A stretch of DNA of 64,000 nucleotides from Lodderomyces elongisporus (GCF_030384665.1 NC_083676.1:1178001-1242000); one strand, 5' to 3'. Positions 11,692 through 23,825 are shown, counted from the stretch's first letter. Numbers and translations: made by a program. Notes: generated by a model from the sequence alone, not told the origin.

Positions 11692-12411
11692 AAAAATGTT
11701 TAGCATAAAACCAAATCTAACAATTGAAAAAAAAAAAAACAAAAAAAAAAAAGGAAGATGATCAAAAGAAATAAAAACATAGAGTGAATTAAGTAGCATA
11801 TGAATAAAAGTTAAACATGTAATGTTTTTAATAAAGACAATTATTAATTCTAAAATGAAAGCTATAGATTACAACATAGTATCAATAATCAGGCGGAAGT
11901 AATTTCAATCGAGTTTTATTTTTCGTGTAGTTCATGTTTGATCTTCGTTTCATTTTCACCTCTTACCCATTGTCATACTCCTTTTCATTTTGGAAAACTG
12001 GCAAAGTATGCACGTCATAGTAGTGAACTTGCGGCAGAAACAATAGAATGAAGAGGAAAAATAACAATAATAATAATAATAATAATGATGATGATGATGA
12101 TGATGATGATGTATGTTTTTATTTTAAAAAAGAGAGAGGAGAACAAATACAAAAAGTAAGAAAAATAAAATTAGAAAAATAAAAAATAAAAATATAAAAA
12201 AAAAACCAGAAAGACAGAAAGACAAAAAAAATCAGTTTGGAAACTCACGACCAACATCTTTTGTAATTTGTATTCATAAGTCATCATCACGACATTTTCC
12301 AAATCGAACACGCTACAATAGCGTTGCCAGTAGCAATTAATATTTAAAAAAGAATACTCAACAAAATATAAGAGGAACAATTACAATTACCAGTCAAGAA
12401 ATAATCTCAAG
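11692..12411. other. Intergenic region between APE1 and TIF3
   Basis: No gene was seen. It includes adjacent (AAT)n and (GAT)n microsatellites at about 12063-12110 and long A-rich tracts. It contains the 3' end of APE1 and the TIF3 promoter. Confidence 0.6.
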
Positions 12412-15400
12412 ATGGGTATGTCAAATCATTCCATTGCTCTAATTGTCTTCATTGCCAATAAGTCAATTTATAGATTTATTGATTTGTTGATTTATCTATT
12501 ATCTTTTGTTTTTTTTCTTTAAGTTTTAGCTCCTTTGGTAGTGTGATCCACCCCGAATGAGACGTGAAATGAAAGCACATTGTTACTAACTACAAAGATA
12601 GCACCCCCAAAGAAGATGAGTTTGCAAGAATTCTTCCAGGACGAATGTATGTATATGATCGAGTACAATCCTCATCAAATAATGCAGAGTACTAACAATC
12701 CTATTTTTTTCTTTCGTTTTAGCATTTGGTGGATCCTGGGCAGATACTGAAGTCGATATGGCATCGATTTCAGTTCCTATTGAAAAACCGTACGGTTATA
12801 ATGACGGGTATTCTCGAAGCCCCGGACTAGGTGGGGCTGGAAATGTAGGACTTGGAGGAGGGGCTTTTCAAGGCGGTATTGGTCCTCCATATATAGTGAA
12901 GTTACTCAACCTTCCGGTCACAGCAAACGATGCATTTGTACAGGACTTATTTCAGAGCCGGTTTACGCCGTTTGTTAAATTCAAGATATTAACAGACCCT
13001 TCATCCAACATTTTGGAAACACATATTATCAAACAAGTGGCATTTGTCGAGCTCGAGTCCGCACAGGATGCACAAAAAGCATTGAAATGGCACGATTTGT
13101 ATTACAAAGGAACAAGAAGAGTCATTGTTGAAGTTGCGGATTTCAATGACTTTCGTCATTGCATTCAATTTAACCAGGAACATGCCGATGAGATTCATCG
13201 TATTCAACAGGAATTTTTATTGCAGAAGCAGCAACTGAGGCAACCAAGACATATGGCTTTATTGGATGAGCTTGACAAAAGAGGACCGAGAGCTGGGTTT
13301 TCCGCGGTTCATGGCCACGGATATCAACAACACCAACACCAACACCAACACCAACACCAACACCAACACCAACACCAATACCCGTCATCTCATAATCAAC
13401 CACCAGCTCATTATAATCAACACCAATATCCACTACGAGACATTGGTGGGCCACGTTCTCCGGAAAGAACTTACAATAGTTCCCACCATCTGCAAAACCA
13501 GTCTTTTGACACTCAATTTCCAGCCCACAAACCCGGGCTTGCACAACCTACTTTAAGCCAATTGCACGACAAAACGCAACTAAACTCTCACACGTCTACT
13601 GAAGCTCACAAATCAAAACCCAATCCATTTGGTGCAGCAAAACCTGTGGATACAGTAACAAAACAAATTGAGATTGAAAAAAAACTAATTAATTTAAATA
13701 AAACCACTGTTCAAACATTGGGTGATGATTCCGATATTGACGTCGAGAGCACCATTAAACAATTTCACGAGAGCGCTTTACATCCAAGAAGGGAGAGTTT
13801 CAACAGAAGAATGTCAAATGAACGCAGACACTCTGTTTCAATATTAAGAAGACAGTCGCAAGAATCAGCGCCAGCAACTAATCAACACCAAAATCATTCA
13901 CAAACTGCGCAGTCAAACAATGGTGGTGAAAAGCAGTCTGAAACTACTGCGAAATATACAGCAGCACCCTCACCAAGAAACGAATTCATAGCCAATGGTA
14001 CGGGCAAGTCATTAGCGCAATTACTTAGCGAACAATCAGATCTTGTTACGAAGTCTTCGGGCAAAAGTACTCCAAATAATATCACTCCAAAACCTGCGAC
14101 GGCCAAGCCGGTAATTTTAAAGAAGAAATCGGTCTTGTCCCCACAACCTCAAAAACTTGAAATTAATTCTCAAGAAGGAAACATCACGACACAAAAAATA
14201 GCGGAGGCAGGAAAAGAATCGGTGTCGCTGCAGAAAGAGAAACAATCATTCACGAACGTAGATGGTGGAAATGACAATAGTAGTTCTCTAGCGGAAATAG
14301 GTGATGCGAGACTGTCAACATTGCGAAAGCAGGAAGACTTTAGCAAGCCGCAAAAGCAAGAAGGACCAAGCTGGAGGTTGAGGCAATCGGGCACTCAAGG
14401 TCAAGAAAAACAGGAACAAGAGGAACAGTCGAAAGAATTAGAGAGAACACAGACTTTATCACTTGCTGAACCCGCTAGTGATAAGGGCCAAGTATATCAT
14501 TCAAGAAAACCATTGAGAGCATCAAAATCTAAACGTGGCGATGATGATAGACCAAATTTTAAGAATTTAGATTTTTTGGTACAAAAATCCACGCAAAGAA
14601 AAAACGCATCTACACCATTTCACACTACGAAGGAGTCAAACTTACAATCAAATAACTCATCATATGATACAAAAGGTTCATCGTCATTTGAGAAGCAACA
14701 ACCTACAATTGCAGGACATGCTCTGCAACAGCCTTTTGAAGATGATTTTAATTTACCCATGCAGGATGTCGACACCGGTTCCGTAAGCAACGAAGAGCAC
14801 ATACCTAGAAAATTTCGTTCCTACCAGCAGCAACTGGATCAAAGCCAAAGACAAACTCAACTGGCCTCAGCCACTCCTGCAATTTCTTCGACGTCCTTCT
14901 CAACACTGGGAGATACAGTTCCTAACACAAGAGCAGTTTCTGCTGAAGTAACCCTTTCTAATGTAGACAATCTTGCAGCTAATCCAAAATCTAGTCCCAC
15001 TCACACTGAAGTATCAACCGTCGATAGAACCATTAACACTAATGGCGAGCAAGAACATAAAGCAGGTGAAGTTGATGGAAATTTTCCAAAAACGAATGCA
15101 GATTCAGAGGAAAAAGAGCACCTCGAGTATGCAAATGGTGTCCCGCGATCTCCCTATAGAGGGCGAGGCAGAGGGTCTGGTCGAAGTCGTGGACCTGGAC
15201 GTGGGCGTGGACGTGGTAGCGGCATTGTATTTGATGACAACATCCATAGTAATACAACAGGACGCGGTGGTTTTGTAAGACGTGGTAGTGATGATCAAGG
15301 TGCAAGCACTATTAGCGGTGAAGAAAGCAGAGAGGTTGAAAGAAGTAACGAAGAAACTTGGAGCAGAGGAAGAGGAAGTGGCAGAGGAGGGAGAGGATGG

Positions 15401-15520
15401 AGAGGAGGAAGGGGAAGGGGAAGGGGAAGGACAGGTGCGAGAGGGCGTGGTAGAGGCCATGGAGGCATGGGTAGTGAAGGACCAGTAACTGAACTCAGTA
15501 CCGATGCTGGCTCAAGATGA
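12412..15520 (+). CDS. TIF3: eIF4B-like translation initiation factor with RRM and RGG domains (three exons)
   Basis: RNA-binding helper of the eIF4F helicase. Three exons: 12412-12415 (ATGG), 12602-12646 and 12723-15520. Intron 1 has donor GTATGT at 12416, branch TACTAAC 12584-12590 and acceptor TAG ending 12601. Intron 2 has donor GTATGT at 12647, branch TACTAAC 12690-12696 and acceptor TTTTAG ending 12722. The product starts MAPPKKMSLQEFFQDE, then SFGGSWADTEVD, matching the eIF4B/Tif3 N-terminus, which confirms the splicing. Total 948 residues, about twice the S. cerevisiae protein. One RRM spans residues about 71-158; a perfect (His-Gln)8 run lies at 220-235; a long Ser/Gln-rich region follows; the C-terminus (about 829-940) is RGG/RGR-rich. 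The RGG tail also recalls Psp2-type proteins, so the orthology is very likely but not certain. Confidence 0.9.
12416..12601 (+). other. Intron 1 of TIF3
   Basis: 186-nt intron: donor GTATGT, branch point TACTAAC (12584-12590), acceptor TAG at 12599-12601. It directly follows a 4-nt first exon, ATGG. Confidence 0.9.
12647..12722 (+). other. Intron 2 of TIF3
   Basis: 76-nt intron: donor GTATGT, branch point TACTAAC (12690-12696), pyrimidine-rich acceptor TTTTAG. Removal joins the codons for DE-S-FGGSW in frame. Confidence 0.95.
13331..13378 (+). repeat. CACCAA hexanucleotide repeat, eight perfect units
   Basis: In-frame coding repeat in TIF3 encoding eight His-Gln pairs. The perfect DNA identity suggests recent expansion and likely length polymorphism. 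Confidence 0.95.
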
Positions 15521-16043
15521 TGGCGCTAACACGGGATGCATTACAAATTATAATAATTGTTGATCGTTTCAGATACTTGAATATACTTGAGAAATTTTTG
15601 ATGAAAGTTTTTAAGTATAATCTGTTTTTAAGTATAATCTTTTAATATGGTCTATAAGTGAATAATTTATTTGAAAAGTTTTTTTTTTTTTGAGCCTTTT
15701 TTTAAATCAAGTTAATCTATAATCTGTTTATGTAGTTACAAAAATGTTCTGTTTATTGACAATTAACAGTTATTTGTCTTTACAAGCAATAAATCAACAA
15801 AGACTAAATGAAAAAGAAGGAAAGAATCAAGAATTAAGGAAAAGATTGTTTAACATCAAACAACAAGAATCAAAAATTTAAATTTATTAAAAAAACCAAA
15901 AAAAAAAAATAAGGAAAAGAATGATGAAAAAAAGATCAAAACAAAGATATTTTATTGAAGTTGATAGTCTTGAAGATTGTTGTGTAATGATTATTTAATA
16001 TGCAATCGTCTCTCAATTCTTTTCGGAGTTTTACTGATTGTTC
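15521..16043. other. Convergent 3' intergenic region (TIF3/GPA2)
   Basis: A/T-rich spacer between converging genes with poly(T) near 15680 and poly(A) near 15890-15910. No gene was seen. Confidence 0.6.
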
Positions 16044-17663
16044 TTAAATTATTCCTGAGTCTTTCAATGAATTTTCCATAATTGTCTCCTTCACAGCAGC
16101 CATGACTAATTTGATGTTGGAAGTATCAGTAGCCTGCGTTACGTGAGGATATATATTCAATCCGGATCGATTGACTTGGTTAAACCTCCACAAGATGTAT
16201 TTTGCTGCTTTGTTGATATTATTTCCTCCTGTATAATCTGGGAAATGGGCTTCAAGCGGTGAATATTGCAACTTCTCTGCAAATACATCGATTTTATTCA
16301 AAAATAGAACTATGCTAGTCCTAGCAAACCATCTGGAGTTGACTACAGAGTCAAACAATGCAAGAGACTCTTCTAAGCGATTCTGGTTGTTTTCCTCAAG
16401 CAAAACCTGATCGTACTCGCTTAGTGCAACACAGAAAATGATTAATGTAACATTGTCAAAACAGTGAATCCACTTTTTACGTTCAGACCGTTGTCCTCCA
16501 ACATCAAACAAATGAATGTTTAAACCGTTGCCCATATCAAAGTTGAAATCAAATATACCGGAGGTCTTTTTACGCGTATGCAATATATCTGTTGTTGACG
16601 GTATATAGTCTGGTTGTACAATACGATGCAAATTTGTGAGAAAATATTCGGTAGAATCAATGAGGTAAAATTGTCCTTGTTTGTGTATCATGAATTCCTT
16701 GACTTCAGGATGGTTGTAGATCGCTTCTATTTTGCTTGCTATTTCGGCGTCGAATGTAGTATCGTTAGTTCCGTCTAAAATAATTTCATAATTTAAAACT
16801 TCCTGGAGTGCATCATAATCTAGCACGTGCATGTGAGGTTGTACTGCCGTAGTATTTTCAATGTTATTGTTAATCTTATTGGATATAGTAGTTGTGCCAT
16901 TGCTAGCTCCGGTCATAGCTGCTGCGTCTGCATGACCATTCCCCACTTCGCCATTGGCTACGCCGTTGACGTCATCAATTTTTGCGTTTGGTTTAATCAA
17001 TTCCGGTTGTAATTCAATGATTGCATTGATAACGTTTTTGATGCAATCCATGATGTTTTTGTATACAAAGGGCTTATATTCGTATAATTCTTCGACAGAG
17101 AATCCCTCCTGGTGCAAGATTTTCATTTGCTTAACCACAGTTGATTTACCACTTTCGCCCGAGCCCAAAAGTAAGATTTTAACTTCCTTTAGAGTATTCA
17201 GTCTCGCGGCAATGTCTACGGGGTTTTGGTTGGTGGATGATCTGGATCCATTGAGTGTAGAGGTGACAGTTGCGTCATTGCTCTTTTTTGATTGATTTAT
17301 TTTTGGAGTAGATACTTGTTGTTCTTGTACATATTGTTGTTGCTGTTGTTGTTGTTGTTGTTGCTGTTGCTGTTGAAGATGTCGATCGTTACCATTTGCT
17401 GTAGTAGTTGATAAGGGATCACCAGTCGATAATGTAGACCCATTAGAGTGATCTACATCTGAACCTGACCCAATTGCCTCATGTTTGGGTGCTATATGAT
17501 TCAGATTTTCGGGTTGACTCAATTGTTGAGGAGAAGTTTGTTGATTTTGCTGTTGTTGTTGTTGTTGTAATGCCAGTCTCTGCTCCTGTCGTTTCAGCTG
17601 GGTCGTTTGTTGAGAATGTGGTGTATTCTTTTCTGAGGCATCCTTAGATGAACATAAACCCAT
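16044..17663 (-). CDS. GPA2: Heterotrimeric G-protein alpha subunit, Gpa2 type
   Basis: GTPase that, in yeasts, couples nutrient sensing to adenylate cyclase at the plasma membrane. The 539-residue protein starts MGLCSSK, with Gly2/Cys4 as myristoylation/palmitoylation sites as in S. cerevisiae Gpa2. G-box motifs are complete: P-loop [11 protein letters not shown] (about 165-175), switch [18 protein letters not shown], and TQATDTSN; the C-terminus is [11 protein letters not shown]. The N-terminal extension contains Gln runs (about 33-39 and 97-110). The helical domain carries an extra low-complexity insert of about 50 residues (about 225-280). The motifs favour Gpa2 over the pheromone-type Gpa1. 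Confidence 0.95.
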   Translation of the reverse strand: MGLCSSKDASEKNTPHSQQTTQLKRQEQRLALQQQQQQQNQQTSPQQLSQPENLNHIAPKHEAIGSGSDVDHSNGSTLSTGDPLSTTTANGNDRHLQQQQQQQQQQQQQQYVQEQQVSTPKINQSKKSNDATVTSTLNGSRSSTNQNPVDIAARLNTLKEVKILLLGSGESGKSTVVKQMKILHQEGFSVEELYEYKPFVYKNIMDCIKNVINAIIELQPELIKPNAKIDDVNGVANGEVGNGHADAAAMTGASNGTTTISNKINNNIENTTAVQPHMHVLDYDALQEVLNYEIILDGTNDTTFDAEIASKIEAIYNHPEVKEFMIHKQGQFYLIDSTEYFLTNLHRIVQPDYIPSTTDILHTRKKTSGIFDFNFDMGNGLNIHLFDVGGQRSERKKWIHCFDNVTLIIFCVALSEYDQVLLEENNQNRLEESLALFDSVVNSRWFARTSIVLFLNKIDVFAEKLQYSPLEAHFPDYTGGNNINKAAKYILWRFNQVNRSGLNIYPHVTQATDTSNIKLVMAAVKETIMENSLKDSGII

Positions 17664-19867
17664 TTTTATCCTTTTCTATATTGATTGCTAAATTTTGGTG
17701 CTGTTGATGCAAAAAAATATATATATTGGATTGAGGAAGTTGTAGTTTAGATAAAAACGTAGATGGATTGAAATGGATGTTGCAGATAGTTGGGTAAGAA
17801 TTTCAATAGATTTATGATGTAGTGTTCCTGATATGTATTGAACTTAGCACTTGAAATGTTTAGTAGCTTTGAAAATTATATATATATATATATATATGTA
17901 TTTATGTATATATATATATATGAAGAAGATTCGGTGTAGCTTTTTAGGTAATGCTGCTATTGATTAATAGTTGTGTTTGTAGTAGTTCCTTGTGCCTGGC
18001 AATAACTGTATCAGCAATAGTTGGAAGTAGATGTTTTGAGGATGGTTTGGGAATATTGTTTGTCAATTTAGTGCGGCATTAAAGGAAGGTTTGTTTACGC
18101 CCTACTTCCCATTTATATTTTTTTTTTTACATATATAATTTTTTATTTTTTTATTTTTTTTTTTTTTGGTATTGGAATATACTACACAGAGTCACTGCTG
18201 CCAGTAGTACTATTGCCGCTTGCCGCTTGGAATTCACCCCCTCCCGTTTTTTCCCCATCTCTCCGACAGTTTTTATTTGTTCCAGCGTTCCTCTCTTGCC
18301 TCCCTCCCCTTCCCCCCATCCCCCCCCCTTGTCTTTGTCACTCTCTCTCCCGCTCTCTATCTTCCTTCCACCTCCCTCTCTCTCTTTTCCTGGTTGTACA
18401 TCACTGAGCAACTTGCTGCTTTTCTCCATCACTTTTTCCTTTGCATTTGGAGTATCAGAGATTTTATTTCGTGATAGAACTTCCTCCAGCAGATCAAAAT
18501 TGTGAGAACTAGCAAAATGCAAGTAAAGAAAAAGAAGAACGAGTCAGGCTATTGAGTCTCTTTGTTGTACCCCCATCCCCTTCCATTAGCCTTTACTTTC
18601 GATTCATTTTGTTGTATCTTACCTCTACTAAAGCAACTTGAGAGAGGATAGCCTACGAACCATCTTGCCAAAAGCAAAGTGTAGCCAATTGTGTACTTGC
18701 CAAGTAATCACGCGCCTTCTCTACAATGTCACTTGAGTTATAGCTCGTCTTCCTCTTAGCCCCCACCACCCCCCCTCCCTTTCTCAATTTATATTTTTTT
18801 ACGTAATGCATTCGTAAGACAATCATTGGCTATGCTTATATCTTTCCTTTTTTTTTTGCCTTTGCAATTTATTAATCTTCAAAAATTCAAGCTAGACGAA
18901 TTGCAAAATTCAACTGGAATCACCACAAGAAAGAAAAAGAAAAAAAAAACCTCAATTTTTTACCATCGTATAAATCCTAATATCTTTACTACTAGTATTT
19001 GGATGCTAATGTGGTTGTAATTGTTAACCTATAAAGTTGTATGCATTACAATTATACATTATCTTCACGAGTCTACTATACCGGCAAGTTTAAACAAAAA
19101 AACCCAATAAGCAACAAAAATACCGCTAGGACTATTAGCTTAGTTATTTTTCAATTTACAAACCCCAAAGTTCATTTAAATCCTGTCCCCGTTCATCATG
19201 GGTCATACAAAGATTTCTACAAAAGATTGATAAAAGTAATTTTTTTTATAAAGGAAAAATATACAAAACTGCTCATGACCTACAAAGTCGGTTCGACTAT
19301 TGCCTAGTAGCCACATCTGTACCATTTTCAAAATACACATCTAGTACAAAATACTACCAGATATCATCTTGCTCCACTTCCATCTGTCTCTTTTAATTAT
19401 CAAGATTTACAAATTTCACTATTGTCATATCGCCAAGATTCCAAAAACCCCAAAACCCTTAGTATCGATAGCAATTGAATGCTATTTCCATCCTATCTTA
19501 CCAAAATCTACTAAATTCCTTCTTGTCGGTTTCTGAAGGTTCTTTTAAACCCTTTGCAACAGTATAATGTAAACTATTATATTATTCTTTTAGAGGAGCA
19601 AACAAAACAAAACAAAAAAAAAAGAGATTTGTTTATTATATATAAAACCTTCTTTTCGTTGCAACCAAAGTCTTTTCATTTTCTACTTCGTAGCAAGAAT
19701 ATTAAAATATAGTTGCCCCAACCTGATCGAGTTCAAACTAAAAAAAAAAATTTGAATTTAAAACCAAAGAATAAGACTCCAATGACATACGTTTTCAATT
19801 ACTTCCTGCAAAAAAGAAAAGAAAAAAATATAATTTAAAATAAAAAAGAGAAAGACATTTATTAACA
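17664..19867. other. Long intergenic region upstream of GPA2
   Basis: About 2.2 kb with no supported gene. It contains (TA)n at about 17878-17922, poly(T) near 18120-18168, a strong pyrimidine tract at about 18230-18400 (C runs at 18312-18328) and many A/T homopolymers. One 124-codon minus frame (18522-18151) lacks an ATG start and was rejected. The size suggests a long GPA2 promoter or leader. Confidence 0.5.
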
Positions 19868-22162
19868 CTATATTTTACTCGAATAAACACCTGTGCTAGA
19901 CATATCTGGTGAAGTCTTTTCTGACAAATTTGCACCCAAAGATAGACCATTACCAGCATTACTATGCTCTACTTCCGCGCCTTCTTCTCCTGCTCTTACG
20001 ACTCCAACTAGTCCTTCTCCTCCTCCTCCTCGTGCTACTTCTCCTCCTCTATCTTTACTTTTTTCATCACCGCCATTATTCAATCTTTTCTTACTGGCAG
20101 CCAACTCGGCATCCTCCTCGTCCTTTATCCTCTTCCTTTCCTCTCTTCTTCTCTTTTTAGTCTCAAATTCATGCCATTCTCCCTTGAGCTCTTTCAAAAA
20201 CGTCAACGGCTCTGGTTGTGGATCCTTTATGAAATATGCATCTTGTAAAGCCTCTTCTGCAGTAGGTCTGCTTTTTGGGTTTAGGCTAAGCAACTTTTCA
20301 GCAAGAAAAAAGGCGTCATGCGTCATTATCTCAGCATACTTTTGTTGAAATTTGGGGGCAACATTAATCTTTGGCTTAAGCATTTCAAACCATGGTAGTT
20401 GATCTACTTGAGGCCATTGCTCATAAGTTGGTGTGCCCATGATATTATAAATTTTGGCAAGCTGGCTGATTTCATCCATACCTCTAAACACCGCCATCTT
20501 TGAATAAAGCTCAACAAGTAAACATCCGACACCCCAGATATCCACTTCGCGTCCATAATCAGTGGCACCCAAAAGTAACTCTGGTGGGCGATACCATATT
20601 GTAATCACCCTATTGGTAAAGTCAGCCTTTTCTCCCTCAGCCAATATTTTCATTGTACGTGCTAGGCCAAAATCAGCTATTTTCAAGTTGCCTTCAGAGT
20701 CAAGCAAAATATTCGAACCTTTGATATCTCGATGAATAATTCTCATTTTATGTAAATAGTCCAAACCCTCCATCAACTGCTTAAATAAAAATTTGCGGTA
20801 GCCCTCCTCCAAATTCAAATCTGGGTGGGTCAATAATCCAGTTAGATCATGATCCAAGTAATCAAAAATCATATAAATCTGATTATGATCAACCATCATC
20901 TCTAATAAACCAACAATATTCCGATGCTCAAAACTTTGCAAAAGCTTTATTTCTCTAATTGCTGTAATGGGAAACCCTTCTCGCTCCTGCTCTAACCTCA
21001 ATCTCTTTAATGCAACATACTCTCCAGTTGTTGAATTTTTGGCCTTGTATACTTTCCCATACGTACCTTCTCCCACTTGCTGGACTCTCTCGTATGGTGG
21101 TAATCCCTTCTTTATCGCCTTGATGCAATAAATTTGGTTGACAGAGAGTCGTGTTGCAATTGGCGCGGAAGTAGTACGGGAGATAGATGGCGACTGAACA
21201 AACGAACTATGTTGGTCTGTATGATCTCCATGTCTAGGTCCTTTAGGTACAGATATATACTTTTTATTATCTCTATAACCTGGTCCAACTGCTGGACCGG
21301 ATTCAAGTACACGTCGTCCAACACGGCTTTCTTTACTTCTTCGTCCTCGACGCTCCGCCGTTGTTCCTGCTGCTCCCACTCTTATTCCCAGGCCAGCTCC
21401 TTTGCCTCGTGGCCCACCACCACCACCACCACCACCACCTCTTCTTTTTCCTCTGTCTCCGTCCCTTTCTCTTTCTCTCCCCTCTCTATCTCCATCCTTG
21501 TCTTTGGATGTCATGGATTTAGGCCCTTGTGGTGATTTACGAGGACGATTTGGTTCATTTATGTTTCGTCTCTTATGGGAATTAGATGCACTTGATGGTC
21601 CCGATGGTAAAGGACGTTTGGAACCAGAGCTGTAGCTAGATGTTTGACTGTTGTTGCTTTTACTATGCGATGAGTTACGTGACTGTGAATTCATAGAATC
21701 ATCACGGTCTTGTTGGTGCGGTGGTGGACCTCTTGATGGCTGAGAGTGTTGTTGTTGTTGTTGTTGCTGTTGTTGTTGACGTGACGATGACGATGATGGT
21801 GGTGGCGGTGGCGGTGGTGAAGTCGGAAAATTCTGGTGCAATTGTTGCCTCCGTGGCCCTGATGGTGGTGGTCTAGATGCTGGACCCAGGGGTGGTGGTC
21901 TGCTCGTGCCTCTATTTAATTCTCTATTTGACCCTCTACTTGACCCTCTACTTGGTTCCTTTCTGTATTCGTCTCTTGATGGTTGCCCTCGTGATTTTGA
22001 CGGTACATAACTAGATCTTTCATGGTCTCTGTTATAAGAGTCCAGCTTTGTGGGAACATAAGAGGATGATGATGATGATGATGATGACGAGTGATTCGCT
22101 TGGAAATCTCGCGATGAAGTAGAGGACAGCTTAGGCCCTTTTGGTCTCGATCTATCTGACAT
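19868..22162 (-). CDS. CTK1: CTD kinase catalytic subunit, CDK12/Ctk1 family
   Basis: Cyclin-dependent kinase that phosphorylates Ser2 of the RNA polymerase II C-terminal repeat during elongation. The 764-residue protein has a 350-residue disordered N-terminus rich in Ser, Arg, Pro, Gln and Gly, including poly-Ser near the start, a Gln run near 130-140 and a Gly run near 241-249. The kinase domain spans about 358-660: GEGTYGKVYKAK, catalytic Lys in VALKRL, PITAIRE cyclin-binding helix, HRDIKGSNILL, DFGLAR, and TNRVITIWYRPPELLLG with the activation-loop Thr. The LPWF-x-MLKPK block after the CDK insert matches Ctk1/CDK12 better than Bur1. A basic C-terminal tail follows. Confidence 0.92.
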   Translation of the reverse strand: MSDRSRPKGPKLSSTSSRDFQANHSSSSSSSSSSYVPTKLDSYNRDHERSSYVPSKSRGQPSRDEYRKEPSRGSSRGSNRELNRGTSRPPPLGPASRPPPSGPRRQQLHQNFPTSPPPPPPPSSSSSRQQQQQQQQQQHSQPSRGPPPHQQDRDDSMNSQSRNSSHSKSNNSQTSSYSSGSKRPLPSGPSSASNSHKRRNINEPNRPRKSPQGPKSMTSKDKDGDREGRERERDGDRGKRRGGGGGGGGGPRGKGAGLGIRVGAAGTTAERRGRRSKESRVGRRVLESGPAVGPGYRDNKKYISVPKGPRHGDHTDQHSSFVQSPSISRTTSAPIATRLSVNQIYCIKAIKKGLPPYERVQQVGEGTYGKVYKAKNSTTGEYVALKRLRLEQEREGFPITAIREIKLLQSFEHRNIVGLLEMMVDHNQIYMIFDYLDHDLTGLLTHPDLNLEEGYRKFLFKQLMEGLDYLHKMRIIHRDIKGSNILLDSEGNLKIADFGLARTMKILAEGEKADFTNRVITIWYRPPELLLGATDYGREVDIWGVGCLLVELYSKMAVFRGMDEISQLAKIYNIMGTPTYEQWPQVDQLPWFEMLKPKINVAPKFQQKYAEIMTHDAFFLAEKLLSLNPKSRPTAEEALQDAYFIKDPQPEPLTFLKELKGEWHEFETKKRRREERKRIKDEEDAELAASKKRLNNGGDEKSKDRGGEVARGGGGEGLVGVVRAGEEGAEVEHSNAGNGLSLGANLSEKTSPDMSSTGVYSSKI

Positions 22163-23825
22163 GGTAAAAGATCCCGTGATTGTTACTTAATATAGTATAT
22201 CAAAAGAAAATAAGAGAACAACAATCCTATCCGTGTTGTTTGGTTCAAGCGCAACACCCTATAGCTTTGTTGTGTCTGTCTCAAGTACTTACTTATTCAG
22301 GGCAAATGCTTTCCAGTTTGAACCTCCACCAGTTCCCATTGAAAATCTTCCACACCGCAGACTGCTCACATGTGCTACCAAGTGTAGCTTTGTTGTCACT
22401 ATTGTCTGTCCAGCCATGTTAAAATTTCTAAAATCCCAAAAGTCTTATTCGAGCACATACCACCACAAAATCTAACAACACGAAGAAGAACCCATGGAAG
22501 CATTTGTGGACATGTAAGAACAAGTATCAAACTATTAACTCTTTTTTTTGTCCAATATATCTAGTGGTGTGCATAGGTAAAGATGACCATTAAGGAGCGA
22601 GAGCAAAAGATAAGAGCTAGAACAAGAAAAGAAAAAATGGCTATAACACCATCAAACACCAAATGCAACAATTTAATAGCACAGCAGCTCCAAGGAAAAT
22701 ATATGCAACCCAATTTCCAATATTTCTCATCGCAATGACCATGTCCAAACATTAACGTAACTGAATCTCTAGTTTTCTAGTTAGTAATATGAATAAGAGA
22801 TATTCAAATCCAAGAATGAAAAAAAAAAAAAGAAAAAGGAAAAAAGAAAAAAGAAAGGAGATAAATAAATAATGAAAGGAAAAAATTGAAGGAAAAAAAT
22901 GTAATGTAATGAAAAGTGAAATAAGTTTTGAACTGATCCGATCTTTTTGCGTTCTAAACTTTGAGTTGATGCTGTTGTCTGAATAACGATTCAATTCACT
23001 TTTTTCCAAACAAAATTGGAGAAATGCTCCATCGATTTTATTCGTGCAGTGAAGGGCTAATGACACGAATGAAATTTAACATTGCAAATAATCAATCCAT
23101 GTAACCATTTGATGTTTTGTTTAGCTCAGTTTTACCTTTTGCCTTTTGCCTTTTGCAAATTAAGACAACTAAAATATTGTTGACGACTATATTGAAAGAA
23201 ATTTGCACCTCTTATGTCGTTAAGTATTCTCTTTGTTTCATATCATATTCAAAAAAAGGGAAAAGAAAATAAAAAAGTGACAATTGCTGAAACGGTTCAT
23301 ATAAGTTGTCGCAAAAGGACAAGAATCTTATTCCATTGCAAACATTATTGGGATTCAACTTTATTCTTTTTCATGCTTGATTGAAATTCCCAAACTCATT
23401 TGTTATATTTCATCCTTGGAGCTCAACTACATTCACAATTTAAATCGACACTGTCATTCTCCGTTAGGAATTTTAAGCTCTTTAAATCTCGCTACATCAA
23501 CTTTGGCGTGTCCCGAGGCTCAATTCCCTCCATATATACACGCACCCAGCCATATACAACAATTCATAAATGGTCTCCTTATCATTTTACCCCATACCAT
23601 CAATCAATTACACCCAATCAATCATCCACTCAGCATAAGCGCCACAAGATTGTGCACTAAGATATTTTTTGAGCACTGATTATTAATTATTCTGGAGTTG
23701 TCTAGTGAATACACCTAGTGAGCCTACCCATTGCCGTATTAAAAGCTTACTTGAGAATAATTTACTAGTTCGTTGAAAAAGAACCATACATTATCGCCAC
23801 ATCCACACACATACCACCTGAAATA
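22163..23825. other. Divergent intergenic region between CTK1 and the DUF1748-like gene
   Basis: About 1.66 kb. It contains A-rich stretches (22815-22900) and a short CTTTTGC repeat near 23132-23156. Frames here have no recognisable content. It is the likely shared promoter region. Confidence 0.5.

Noticed and set aside
12412..12522. 36-codon hydrophobic ORF starting at the TIF3 ATG
   Set aside because: It exists only if intron 1 is retained; the spliced product with MAPPKK is clearly the conserved protein.
13001..15460. Several antisense and alternate frames over TIF3
   Set aside because: They are shadows of the repetitive coding sequence (His-Gln repeat, RGG tail).
18151..18522. 124-codon minus-strand frame upstream of GPA2 with a C-terminal hydrophobic segment
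   Set aside because: It opens at TTG with no ATG near its start, its middle is a translation of the pyrimidine tract and its end a poly(T) tract. No family resemblance.
19280..19310. GGTTCGACT resembling a tRNA T-loop
   Set aside because: Flanking bases cannot form a T-stem, and no A-box lies at a suitable distance.
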